This document shows, in pieces, positions 1-8,382 of a stretch of 11,685 bases of DNA. Location of the stretch: positions 1-11,685 of the forward strand of contig CAZXDS010000108.1 in NCBI GenBank assembly GCA_964639525.1. Direction: 5' to 3'. Below the pieces are notes generated by a model. The model had not been told where the DNA came from and ran no database searches. It saw only the letters and a program-made list of their open reading frames with translations. A program made the translations under genes and the position numbers. The number at the start of each line of letters is the position of its first letter. Positions within the stretch are counted from its first letter, which is position 1. The DNA is from CAZXDS01 sp964639525 (GTDB taxonomy: Bacteria > Bacteroidota > Ignavibacteria > Ignavibacteriales > Melioribacteraceae).

Positions 1-103
1 TCTGCGACAACGGTTTTTATTAACAAATGTGTTAAGAATCTTTAACTCTGAATCGCTGTCAAATTAGAATGGGTGAGGTCAATTATTTTCGTGCTTAATT
101 ATT

Positions 104-2314
104 ATGTTAATGAATTTTAAAAATACTTTCTTGTCTCAAAACAAAATGATTCTAATTGTTTTCTGTATAAGCATTTTGTTGGCGTTATTTCCATTGACCA
201 GTGTTTTTGGTTATGAATTTGCTGTAATCCAGGCAATTATCTTAAGTTATATTTTTGGACTGATTGGAATCAAATTTGATTTTTCAAATTGGAACAAAAT
301 AAAGCATAAATTTATTTATGAGATTGTTGTACTTCTTACTCTTCCAATTATTATATCTATAATTTCTACAAAATTAAACCAAAATTGTCCTTTAGCTGAA
401 GGGTTCCAATTTTATTTTGTTATTACCATTCCTTCGGCAATATTTGGTTTTGCTATTGGAAATTTTATTTCATCGGTATTGGGGAAATGGAAAAAACTAA
501 TATTTACCTTGTTTTGGTTTGCATCGCTTTTATTTCCAGTGGTTGAGATTTATTTTAATCCTCAAATTTATATTTTCAATCCAATTTTAGGTTTCTTCCC
601 GGGTACAATCTATGACGAGGATATTGCAATTAGTTTAAAATTAGTGTCGTATAGAACAATTATCTTACTTTTTACTCTTTTCACTATTTATTTATCAGTC
701 AAAATTCGAAAGATAAAAAAATCAAATAAGGTAATATTATTTTTGGCAATGGGTCTCTCAATTATCATTTTTCTATTTATAATAAAACCGGCAATTGGTT
801 TTGCTGCGGATATCAATTCGCTAAAATCGGAGTTAAAAGGGGAGATTGAAACTCCGCATTTCAGAATTATTTATTCAAGCAGAATACCAAGAAAGAAAAT
901 AAAGAATATAGCACTCCATCATGAATATTATTTTCAAGTGTTGTCTTCGGTTTTAGATGATAGTTTAACAGAAAAAATAACTTCGTTTATCTTTTATGAT
1001 AAGCATGAGAAAAGAGAATTATTCGGAGCAGGAAATGCCGACGTTGCTAAACCTTGGTTAAATCAAATTTATATTACACGGGAGCATTATGATACTACTT
1101 TAAAACACGAACTGGCTCATGTCTTTTCCGCGAAATACGGATGGTCAATATTCAAAGTAGCAAAGTGGTTTAACCCTGCAATGATTGAAGGATTTGCTAT
1201 GGCTCTCCAAAATAATTTCGGTGATTCCGACATAGATTATGTTGCAGCCGATGCAAAAAAGAATGGAATGAATTTGAACATAAAAAATCTCTTTTCCGGC
1301 TTTAACTTTTTTGGGCAAACTTCTTCTATTTCATATGTTTATGCCGGTTCATTTATTAAATATCTTATGTATAAATATGGGGCGGAGCAAGTTAAAAAAG
1401 TGTACTCTGATATGAATTTTCAAAAGCATTTCAATAAAAATATTACAGAACTTTCAGTTGACTTTGAAAATTATTTAAGTACATTTAATACTACTTCATC
1501 AAAGAGTAAAGTTCAACTTTATTTCAAAAGGAAACCGATTCAGAAACGTATTTGTGTGAGATACACAGCAAATAAATTGAATGAAGCGTGGAAACTTTAT
1601 AAAGTGGGAGCATATTCTCAAGCTGCAAATATGTTTATGCATATATACAAATATTCGGGAGCATATTCGGCTTTGTTGGGTGAAGCACTGTCCTTAAAAT
1701 CAAATTCTGACGTGAATATTGCTGAAAAATTATTTTATGAAAATTTGAAAAACTTTGAAGGCACTTCTTATTATTTTAGTCTTTTAAAGAATTTGGGTGA
1801 TATGCAGATTCTCAATAAACATTTTGATTCAGCGGATTCTACATTTGCATTGTTAAAAAAAATGCGACCTTCACAGGATTATTACAATATTGCTTTACTT
1901 AGGTTGAAAATGCTGAAAACTGATTCCACAAGTGTTGAAAAATATCTAAAAGGAAGTATATTTGATAAATACAACATTTTAAGAAAACCTAAATTTAAAA
2001 ATATTAAATTCAATTTAATCCCAATTATTACAATGATATCTGAGCAAATAAATCAAAGGCATGAGGATTTTATTGCAGATTATATAAATATATCTTTTGA
2101 TTCAACATATTCTTCTGCATATTCGGCTTTTAATTTATCAAAATATGCAAAAGATAATGATGATTTTAATTCTGCAGTTTATTTTGCCGAAAAAGCTTTA
2201 TTATTAAAAGGCAGAAACGGATATAAAGAAATTCTTAAAGCAAATTTGCAAAAAGATTTGTGGATGAATAAAAATTCAAAAAATTATTATGATAAGATGA
2301 AATTTTCAGAATGA
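104..2314 (+). CDS. Membrane-anchored gluzincin-type metallopeptidase with C-terminal TPR-like region
   Basis: The first ~235 residues are strongly hydrophobic, with about six or seven probable membrane helices (roughly 14-34, 40-56, 71-88, 103-125, 131-150, 184-200, 210-232). A soluble domain follows, with a zinc-protease motif HELAH at 335-339 and a downstream glutamate in MIEGFAMA (E362) spaced as the third metal ligand of the peptidase MA-like (gluzincin) families. From about residue 500 to the end it is helical and looks like degenerate TPR repeats. I infer a membrane-bound peptidase whose catalytic and TPR parts lie on one side of the inner membrane; its substrate is unknown. The start is uncertain because ATG occurs at both 104 and 110 with no clear Shine-Dalgarno. 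Its stop overlaps the ATG of the next gene by 4 nt (ATGA), suggesting translational coupling to the CCA-enzyme gene. Confidence is high for a protein-coding gene and moderate for peptidase activity. Confidence 0.8.
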   Translation: MLMNFKNTFLSQNKMILIVFCISILLALFPLTSVFGYEFAVIQAIILSYIFGLIGIKFDFSNWNKIKHKFIYEIVVLLTLPIIISIISTKLNQNCPLAEGFQFYFVITIPSAIFGFAIGNFISSVLGKWKKLIFTLFWFASLLFPVVEIYFNPQIYIFNPILGFFPGTIYDEDIAISLKLVSYRTIILLFTLFTIYLSVKIRKIKKSNKVILFLAMGLSIIIFLFIIKPAIGFAADINSLKSELKGEIETPHFRIIYSSRIPRKKIKNIALHHEYYFQVLSSVLDDSLTEKITSFIFYDKHEKRELFGAGNADVAKPWLNQIYITREHYDTTLKHELAHVFSAKYGWSIFKVAKWFNPAMIEGFAMALQNNFGDSDIDYVAADAKKNGMNLNIKNLFSGFNFFGQTSSISYVYAGSFIKYLMYKYGAEQVKKVYSDMNFQKHFNKNITELSVDFENYLSTFNTTSSKSKVQLYFKRKPIQKRICVRYTANKLNEAWKLYKVGAYSQAANMFMHIYKYSGAYSALLGEALSLKSNSDVNIAEKLFYENLKNFEGTSYYFSLLKNLGDMQILNKHFDSADSTFALLKKMRPSQDYYNIALLRLKMLKTDSTSVEKYLKGSIFDKYNILRKPKFKNIKFNLIPIITMISEQINQRHEDFIADYINISFDSTYSSAYSAFNLSKYAKDNDDFNSAVYFAEKALLLKGRNGYKEILKANLQKDLWMNKNSKNYYDKMKFSE

Positions 2315-3735
2315 GAGCAATTATAAGAAAAAATATTGAGTCATTAAACTTCATTCGTACCGCAACTGAAGTCGCTGCTTTTTTGAATGTAAAAGTTTTT
2401 ATTGTCGGCGGGTATGTCCGTGATGTGATTCTTAACAGGAAAAGCAAGGATATTGATTTTGTTGTTGTAGGAAATGGTTTGGAATTTGCCGAAGAGCTTG
2501 CGAAGCGGTTAGATGTTAAGAATATTTCAATATTTAAAACATTTGGGACTGCACAATTTGTTTACAATTCAACTGAGCTTGAATTTGTCGGGGCAAGAAA
2601 AGAATCATACAAGCATAATTCCAGAAATCCGGAAGTTCTGCCCGGCACACTTGAAGACGATATTAATAGACGAGATTTTACAATTAATTCTTTTGCCGTA
2701 TCAATAAATAAAGAAGATTTTGGAAATCTAATTGATACATTTGATGGGCTGCATGATATTAAAAATAAGATTATTCGAACTCCTTTAAATCCGAAAATAA
2801 CTTTTAACGATGACCCGTTGCGAATTATGCGTGCAGTCCGTTTTGCTTCGCAGTTAGGATTTACAATAAATGATAATTTATTAAAAGCGGCAGAAGAATT
2901 GGCTCCGAGGCTTAAAATAATATCTCAGGAACGGATAACAACAGAGTTCTTAAAAATACTCTCATCGTCTAAACCGTCAATTGGATTAAAATACATGTTT
3001 CACGCAAAAATATTGGATGTTATTTTCCCTGAATTATCGAAGCTTTCCGGTGTTGAACAGAGGAAAAATTTCCATCATAAAGATGTATTTTTCCACACTT
3101 GTGAAGTTGTTGATAATATTGTGGGTGAAACTGGAAATATAGATCTAAATGATAAACTAATATGGCTGCGTTTTGCCGCCTTGGTTCACGACATTGCCAA
3201 ACCGAAAACGAAGAAATTTGTTGAAGGTACCGGTTGGACTTTTCACGGGCACGAGGAACTCGGGGCAAGAATGATGAAGTACATTTTCAAACGGCTAAAA
3301 TTGCCGCTTTCTCATCTTAGTTATGTGGAGAAATTGGTGCGTCTTCATTTGCGACCAATAGCTCTTGTAAACGAACAAGTTACGGATTCGGCAATAAGAA
3401 GGTTAATTGTTGCTGCCGGTGAAGATTTGGATGATTTAATTACATTGTGCCGTGCTGATATTACAAGTAAAAATCCGAACAAAGTAAAAAAGTATTTGAA
3501 TAATTATGAAAGAGTAATGCAGAAAGTTTTTGATGTTCGGGAAAAAGATCAACTCAGGGCATTTCAATCACCGGTTCGTGGAGACGAAATTATGAAAATC
3601 TGTGGTTTACCGCCGTCAAAGAAAATCGGTGAATTAAAATCGGCAATTGAAGAAGCAATACTCGACGGCAAAATCGGTAATAATTATGATGAGGCATATC
3701 AATATTTGCTGAAATTAAAAGATGAAATGTTATAA
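2311..3735 (+). CDS. cca: CCA tRNA nucleotidyltransferase / poly(A) polymerase family with HD domain
   Basis: This is a class II nucleotidyltransferase that adds or repairs the 3' CCA end of tRNAs (or, in some relatives, adds poly(A)). Visible motifs are GGYVRD at 33-38 followed by the catalytic pair D47/D49 in KDIDF; RRDFTINSFA at 120-129 for ribose/NTP recognition; and the neck-type signature DDPLRIMRAVRFA at 167-179. The C-terminal half is an HD metal-dependent phosphohydrolase domain with HHKD near 255-258, H293-D294 in LVHDIAK, H312/H314 and H346. At 474 residues it is the usual length for the HD-containing bacterial subgroup. The ATG lies inside the end of the upstream peptidase gene (4-nt overlap), so the two are probably co-translated. 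CCA addition versus poly(A) addition cannot be settled by eye, but in a single-copy setting CCA addition is the likely role. Confidence 0.93.
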   Translation: MRAIIRKNIESLNFIRTATEVAAFLNVKVFIVGGYVRDVILNRKSKDIDFVVVGNGLEFAEELAKRLDVKNISIFKTFGTAQFVYNSTELEFVGARKESYKHNSRNPEVLPGTLEDDINRRDFTINSFAVSINKEDFGNLIDTFDGLHDIKNKIIRTPLNPKITFNDDPLRIMRAVRFASQLGFTINDNLLKAAEELAPRLKIISQERITTEFLKILSSSKPSIGLKYMFHAKILDVIFPELSKLSGVEQRKNFHHKDVFFHTCEVVDNIVGETGNIDLNDKLIWLRFAALVHDIAKPKTKKFVEGTGWTFHGHEELGARMMKYIFKRLKLPLSHLSYVEKLVRLHLRPIALVNEQVTDSAIRRLIVAAGEDLDDLITLCRADITSKNPNKVKKYLNNYERVMQKVFDVREKDQLRAFQSPVRGDEIMKICGLPPSKKIGELKSAIEEAILDGKIGNNYDEAYQYLLKLKDEML

Positions 3736-3837
3736 TAATTAGAAAATATCTTGTTCGCTTTGATTAGTACTATGACTTGGAACAGTATTGTTTTTTTATG
3801 TTTTATCAGTTTTCAAAATTACAATCATAGTCAAAAC

Positions 3838-4665
3838 TTAGAATAGTAGTTTCTTCAACTGTTTTTTTAACTTTGATTTATATTTTGCCGATTGTTCAAA
3901 GATTAAATCCGCTTTCAAAAAGTCTAAAAGTCGAACGTCCCTAATATCGGTTTGAATTAAAATATCCGGTTTGCTGACTTTGAGTTTTTCATTTATTATT
4001 GAATGCTGCATAATTTGGAAGGATGAAAAGAAAATATCATAAGCTGGCGGCATTTCAATCATTGATTTTATTTTTGAGTTAGAAAGAACATCTATTGCAA
4101 CAATAATATCACAATCATTTACAATAATATCCCAAGGTAACGGATTTACCATTCCTCCATCAACGTAGTAATTATTGTTTATTTCAACTGGAGCAAGCAA
4201 GCCGGGTAGAGAATATGATGCTTTTAAAGCGGGGAGTAATTTCCCTTCATCAAAAATAGATTGCTCTTTTGTTAAATAATTTGTTGCGGTTACTTTTAAT
4301 GGAATTTGTAATTCTGAAAATTCACTAACTTGAATCTCATCGGATAGCAATTTTAAGAATTTATTGCCTTTAATAAACCCGCCTGTTCGGAATTCCAAAT
4401 CAACGAAATCAATTGCACGCAAAAATCGGGACTTATTCAAAAAATCTATGAATCTGCCTGATTTATTTAGCACATTTTTTGTAAATGATTCTTTAATTTC
4501 AGCGGCAGATTTTCCTGATGCATAAACTGCACCTATAATTGCCCCAACGCTTGTACCGGAAATAATATCCGGTTTAATTCCGAGTTCGTCAAATGCTTCA
4601 AGAAGAACAATGTGTGCAAGTCCTCGTGCTCCTCCGGAACCGAGTGAAAGTCCAATCTTTTTCAT
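3838..4665 (-). CDS. Patatin-like phospholipase, RssA/NTE-type
   Basis: This is a patatin-fold serine hydrolase with a Ser-Asp dyad, expected to act on phospholipid or lysophospholipid acyl esters. The oxyanion-hole loop GSGGARG is at residues 9-15. The nucleophile elbow GTSVG is at 37-41 (Ser39). The catalytic aspartate is in DGG at 169-171, followed by VNPLP. There is no signal peptide, so it should be cytoplasmic or peripheral on the membrane. At 275 residues it matches the short single-domain bacterial group that includes E. coli RssA. The start is fixed by context: the ATG overlaps the stop of the preceding membrane-protein gene by 4 nt, implying coupled translation. It is the last gene of the minus-strand block and converges with the CCA-enzyme gene across about 100 bp. 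Family assignment is secure; the substrate is not known. Confidence 0.92.
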   Translation of the reverse strand: MKKIGLSLGSGGARGLAHIVLLEAFDELGIKPDIISGTSVGAIIGAVYASGKSAAEIKESFTKNVLNKSGRFIDFLNKSRFLRAIDFVDLEFRTGGFIKGNKFLKLLSDEIQVSEFSELQIPLKVTATNYLTKEQSIFDEGKLLPALKASYSLPGLLAPVEINNNYYVDGGMVNPLPWDIIVNDCDIIVAIDVLSNSKIKSMIEMPPAYDIFFSSFQIMQHSIINEKLKVSKPDILIQTDIRDVRLLDFLKADLIFEQSAKYKSKLKKQLKKLLF

Positions 4666-4976
4666 TGAATATCTGTTGGAATTTCTTCAATTATCGGCTG
4701 TAGTTCAATTTTCTTAGTCGCTTTTTTTAATTCTGATTTGGCTTTTCCTGAAACTCTTAAGGAGTAATAAATATTAACCAAAAACGTTATTATTAACAAT
4801 CCATATACAGCAATACTAATTTTTAGAATAATATTTTCAAAGCTTGTTATTACGGCATTATTTTTCAGCATGTTGTTCAAAACAAAGTAATCCAATACTA
4901 GCCAGGTTATTGAAAGTATTATTATTATAACTGAAATAAAAACGGAAACTCTCAGTTTCCCAATTAGTTTATCCAT
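4662..4976 (-). CDS. Small two-helix membrane protein, function unknown
   Basis: This 104-residue protein has two strongly hydrophobic stretches (about 9-31 and 48-70), a short polar linker between them, and a charged Lys/Glu-rich tail (about 74-104) that would sit outside the bilayer. I do not recognise a family. A good GAGG Shine-Dalgarno lies about 6 nt before the ATG (4981-4984 on the plus-strand coordinates), supporting this start. The gene begins 36 bp after the citF stop and its own stop overlaps the patatin-like gene by 4 nt. It could therefore be read with citF and is almost certainly coupled to the phospholipase. A role in bringing that hydrolase to the membrane is possible but purely inferred from the overlap. 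Confidence 0.75.
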   Translation of the reverse strand: MDKLIGKLRVSVFISVIIIILSITWLVLDYFVLNNMLKNNAVITSFENIILKISIAVYGLLIITFLVNIYYSLRVSGKAKSELKKATKKIELQPIIEEIPTDIQ

Positions 4977-5012
4977 CTTTTCCTCAATAATTTTGAATAT
5001 AAAATACCAAAA

Positions 5013-6569
5013 TTAAATCTCAACTTGAAATACGGAATCAATTACAGTTCCGTCAACCCATTTAATAATTGCAATCGGTTGCTTCTTATTCACTTTTGGT
5101 TTATCCGGTTTGCCTCCGCATATTTCATTTACTTCGGCGTAAATCTCTTTAATTGTGCGAATAGGCAGAGTAGATTTTTTGACTGCTTTTAACAAATCTT
5201 TTCTTTTCGGATTTATTGCAATTCCACGTTCGGTTACTATTACGTCAATCAATTTACCGGGACCTACAAGTGTTGTAACTTCATCAACAATCACCGGAAT
5301 TCTTTCTCTAAATGATGGGATAGCAAGAATTGTTGTTTTGGCAAACAGAGCATTCTGCCAGCCTCCGATTCCGTGCAACAAATAACCGTCGGAATGTGTA
5401 ACAACATTAGCGTTAAAGTTCAAGTCAACTTCAGTTGCACCAAGTACCGCAGCATCTACGAGAGAAGCAAAATTTCCCTTGCCGTGATAATTGTAGCTTG
5501 TAAACGGACTTGTATTCAAGTGATTTGCATTTTCCCGCATTGAACGTACACCTTCCAAATCGAATGTTTGTCCGTCTAAAATATAATCCGTCAAACCTTC
5601 CTCAAGCATTTCCACAAGATATTTTGTGCTTCCGCCGCGAACAAAACGGGCTTTTAGATTTTGCTTTTTCATTCGTTCCCGAAGATAGACTGCAAATGCT
5701 AAATTTATACCGCCGGCACCGGCTTGAAATGAGAAACCGTTTTTCATAATTCCGGCATCTTCAAAAAACTGTGCAATGTATTCCGCAATCAATAATCTGT
5801 CGGGACTTTTCGTAACCTGTGTTGTTCCGGAGACAATTTTACTCGGATCTCCAACGGAATCAACAACAACAACCGAATCAACATTGTTGCCCTGAATTTG
5901 CCAAGGCGAACAGGGGAATGGGATAATATTATCAGTAACAACAATCACATTGTCGGCATACATCGAATCGGCAAGAGCAAAGCCAAGCAAACCGCATGCA
6001 GCGGGACCTCTATCGCCGGTAGCATTACCGAACGAATCGGCAGTTGGCGCAGCAATTACCGAGATATCAATATGCACTTCGCCGTCCTGAATTGCCTGCC
6101 ATCTTCCACCGTGCGACCGCAGTACTCCAAGTCCTTTCATTTTACCAAGCGAAGCGTAACGCCCGAGCGGTCCGTTCATTGAGCCTTCGATGTGATGAAT
6201 TGTTCCGTCTTCCAAATATTCCAACAAAGGTGCGTGAACCGGAAAAGATGCACTCGGAAACCAGCGAATGTTTTTTATTCCCATTGATTTAATTGTATCG
6301 AAAAGTAAATTTGTTACTTTGTCTCCATTCCGAAAATGGTGATGTGTGGAAATTGTCATTCCGTTTTTAATGCCGGCTTTAAGCAAAGCGGCTTTTAGAT
6401 TTTTTACTGTTTTGTTTCCATCTAAAGGGAAATCGGCACAGCTTTTAATCGGTGCTCCGATTTTGCTTCCTTTCGGTTTGTATTTACCAACGCCCATAAA
6501 TGGAATTTGCTTCTTTCCGTTCGCAGTAACCGGAACCAATCTTCCGGCAGCATTCTTTATTAGTTTCAT
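5013..6569 (-). CDS. citF: Citrate lyase alpha subunit (citrate:acyl-carrier transferase)
   Basis: CitF transfers the acyl carrier thioester from acetate to citrate, giving citryl-carrier that CitE then cleaves to oxaloacetate and acetyl-carrier. The family is recognised by the N-terminal MTISTHHHFRNGD (71-83), the central Gly-rich GAGGINLAF (284-292), QTFDLEGVRSMREN (334-347), and the C-terminal block ending in TERGIAINPKRKDL (446-459). The length, 518 residues, is normal for a full CitF, and the sequence looks intact end to end. No Shine-Dalgarno is evident before the ATG; the upstream DNA is A/T-rich. It lies downstream of citDE but is separated from it by a four-helix-bundle gene. The small membrane-protein gene follows 36 bp after its stop. 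Citramalate lyase alpha is a close relative, so citrate as substrate is probable but unproven. Confidence 0.93.
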   Translation of the reverse strand: MKLIKNAAGRLVPVTANGKKQIPFMGVGKYKPKGSKIGAPIKSCADFPLDGNKTVKNLKAALLKAGIKNGMTISTHHHFRNGDKVTNLLFDTIKSMGIKNIRWFPSASFPVHAPLLEYLEDGTIHHIEGSMNGPLGRYASLGKMKGLGVLRSHGGRWQAIQDGEVHIDISVIAAPTADSFGNATGDRGPAACGLLGFALADSMYADNVIVVTDNIIPFPCSPWQIQGNNVDSVVVVDSVGDPSKIVSGTTQVTKSPDRLLIAEYIAQFFEDAGIMKNGFSFQAGAGGINLAFAVYLRERMKKQNLKARFVRGGSTKYLVEMLEEGLTDYILDGQTFDLEGVRSMRENANHLNTSPFTSYNYHGKGNFASLVDAAVLGATEVDLNFNANVVTHSDGYLLHGIGGWQNALFAKTTILAIPSFRERIPVIVDEVTTLVGPGKLIDVIVTERGIAINPKRKDLLKAVKKSTLPIRTIKEIYAEVNEICGGKPDKPKVNKKQPIAIIKWVDGTVIDSVFQVEI

Positions 6570-6575
6570 TATTTT

Positions 6576-7112
6576 AATTGTTTAATTGTTTATAGATTAC
6601 ATTTTTACATTATATTTTCAATGAATTATTCTTTTAATTTATTGTTTGTTTATTTTATTAAACTGTGTATTGATTTTGGTAACTTATTTAATTCGGTAAA
6701 AATGTATTCGTAAGTATTCTTATCAATTAAATTTCTTCTGAATGCTTTTTCGTTCCAATCAAGTGATTCATACATTGAACCATAAGCAATTCTGTAGAAC
6801 CGGATTTTATCTTTTTTCCCAAATCTGCCGAACCCTTCGGCTATATTTGCTGAAATTGAATCGGCTGCATTAACAAATTGTGCCCCACAAGTTTTTTTGG
6901 CAAAATAGTCCCACTTAATAATATTATCCCATAAATAATTACTTAATTGAAAAGATATTTTATAAGATTCAATATCATTTAATTTTAAATATTTTTTTTC
7001 AGAATCCATAACAAATTCCTATTACAAAATTATAATTAAAGTAAAACATAAAAGTTATAACTGCAGTATTTATTTTCAATAAGGGAATCAACAATTTAGC
7101 AATTAAACAATT
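6576..7112. repeat. 13-nt perfect inverted repeat bracketing the four-helix-bundle gene
   Basis: The 13-mer aattgtttaattg at 6576-6588 is the exact reverse complement of caattaaacaatt at 7100-7112. The arms lie in the two intergenic gaps either side of the four-helix-bundle gene and enclose it completely. The arms contain only two G/C bases each, so a chance match in such AT-rich spacers is possible. I list it because of its position, not because a mobile element is shown. Confidence 0.4.
6650..7009 (-). CDS. Four-helix-bundle protein, 23S rRNA IVP (S23-like) family
   Basis: This 119-residue helical protein belongs to the family first seen as ORFs inside 23S rRNA intervening sequences, with many free-standing copies in Bacteroidota-type genomes. 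Recognition rests on the conserved SISANIAEGFGR (51-62) and FYRIAYGSMYES (71-82) segments, which are the family signature. The basic surface of relatives suggests nucleic-acid binding, but no biochemical role is established to my knowledge. An AGGA sits about 8 nt before the ATG (7017-7020). The gene stands between citDE and citF, two subunits of one enzyme, with 109 bp and 80 bp of AT-rich spacer on its sides. It therefore looks like an insertion into a metabolic operon rather than a member of it. There is no rRNA sequence around it. Confidence 0.88.
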   Translation of the reverse strand: MDSEKKYLKLNDIESYKISFQLSNYLWDNIIKWDYFAKKTCGAQFVNAADSISANIAEGFGRFGKKDKIRFYRIAYGSMYESLDWNEKAFRRNLIDKNTYEYIFTELNKLPKSIHSLIK

Positions 7113-7118
7113 TAACCA

Positions 7119-8303
7119 TCAGGGAAGTATATTTGCTAACCTTAAAATATTTTCAGCTCTTTTCACAACCGGAGCATCAATCATTTTACTGCCGATTGAA
7201 ACAACGCCAAGTCCTTTCTTTTTAGCTTCTTCAAAAGCGTCAACAATTTTTTTTGCTTTTTCAATTTCCTTTTCTGTTGGAGCAAATGCTTGATGAACCA
7301 CTTTTATTTGTCTCGGATGAATGCAGCCTTTTCCCTCGAAGCCCAAACCTTTTGCTTCCAAAACGCTTTCACGCAAACCTTTCATATCCGTTACATCAGA
7401 AAACACCGTATCAATTGCTTGAATGCCGGCGGCTTTTGCTGCGTTTACAATTACACTTCTTGCGTAATAACTTTCTCTTCCTTCGTTTGTACGTTCAGTT
7501 CCGATATCGGCAGTGTAGTCCTCCAAACCGATTGTTAAAGCACAATTATTTTTAGAAGCGGCTGCAATTTTAAAAGCATTCATTATTCCCAAAGCACTTT
7601 CAATTATCGGCATAAAATATATTTCGTTTTTAATATTGTTTTCTTTTTTTAATCGGATTACTTCGTTTTCAACATCAATTATATTTTGTGCCGATTCACA
7701 TTTAGGAATTAAAATAACGTGAACATTATTGGGAACGATATATTTCAAATCGTTTAACCCTTTTGGTAATTGGTTGATACGCACCATTCGTTCCGCACCG
7801 TAAAAATTGGTTGCTCGCAATGTATTTCTAACCAACAATTGGGCAGCATCTTTTTCTGCAAAGGCAACACTGTCTTCAAGGTCAAGAATAATTCCGTCCG
7901 GTTTATGAAGCCCTGCATTCGGGAAAAGTTTCGGAGTATTACCGGGCAAATAAAGTCTGCTTCGCCGCATTCTTTCTCTATAAGTCTTGTATTTATTTTT
8001 CTTGTTGAATTCAGGTAGAAATTCTTTCTGTTTATCGGGAAATGCTCGTTTCACGGCAAGTTCAAAACGTGCAGTTAATGTTTCAGGCAGAGCACCAAAG
8101 TCATTTATTAAAATATCGGCATTTTTTATTTCAAAAAACTCACACATCCGAACAATTGTGTTTTCGATTGATTTACCGTACATTGAACTGACTTTACTTT
8201 CTATTGTAATATTTAAGCTGCCGGAGTGTTTTGGTTTAAATTCAATGTAACAATCAGAGTGAAGTTTTACATCATTCGAACCGACAAAAATTATTTTGTT
8301 CAT
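7119..8303 (-). CDS. CitD-CitE fusion: acyl-carrier domain plus citrate lyase beta subunit
   Basis: The C-terminal ~290 residues are a CitE/HpcH-type TIM-barrel lyase: RRSRLYLPGN at 113-122, the acidic LDLEDSVA at 140-147, MVRINQLP at 173-180, IGLEDYTADIGTER at 258-271 and a late CIHPRQ. CitE cleaves the 3-hydroxyacyl-carrier to a keto acid and acetyl-carrier. The first ~92 residues resemble the CitD/MdcC carrier family, especially INDFGALPETLTARFELAV (66-84), which matches the DKGAL (CitD) or HDFGATP (MdcC) region. In CitD the prosthetic phosphoribosyl-dephospho-CoA sits on the first Ser of an SSD motif. Here the candidates are Ser9 (GSND) or Ser16 (HSD), so the attachment residue is ambiguous. 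Most citrate lyases carry CitD and CitE as separate proteins; here D and E are fused in their usual gene order. No clear Shine-Dalgarno precedes the ATG. Citramalate lyase or a related activity is an alternative. Confidence 0.88.
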   Translation of the reverse strand: MNKIIFVGSNDVKLHSDCYIEFKPKHSGSLNITIESKVSSMYGKSIENTIVRMCEFFEIKNADILINDFGALPETLTARFELAVKRAFPDKQKEFLPEFNKKNKYKTYRERMRRSRLYLPGNTPKLFPNAGLHKPDGIILDLEDSVAFAEKDAAQLLVRNTLRATNFYGAERMVRINQLPKGLNDLKYIVPNNVHVILIPKCESAQNIIDVENEVIRLKKENNIKNEIYFMPIIESALGIMNAFKIAAASKNNCALTIGLEDYTADIGTERTNEGRESYYARSVIVNAAKAAGIQAIDTVFSDVTDMKGLRESVLEAKGLGFEGKGCIHPRQIKVVHQAFAPTEKEIEKAKKIVDAFEEAKKKGLGVVSIGSKMIDAPVVKRAENILRLANILP

Positions 8304-8382
8304 AAATCACTATATTTTTATTAATTAAAAATTAAATTTAACTACTTTTTTATTTGTTTCTATTTTTTCAAAACACTTTGCT

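Noticed and set aside
2..67. Open frame on the plus strand entering from the left edge, reading LRQRFLLTNVLRIFNSES and ending at TAG (65-67); could be the tail of an upstream gene.
   Set aside because: Only 21 codons with no recognisable motif. A random open stretch of this length is common, so I do not call it a gene. The remaining 68-103 shows no clear promoter or ribosome site.
3779..3797. Possible terminator between the convergent CCA-enzyme and patatin genes: ggaaca/tgtttt stem followed by a T-run.
   Set aside because: Only four Watson-Crick pairs plus two G-T pairs, with a single G-C pair; too weak to support, although the place would suit a terminator.
5155..6585. Several plus-strand open frames of 76-94 codons across the citF region.
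   Set aside because: They lie antisense to a well-supported full-length CitF and have no family resemblance; shadows of the real gene.
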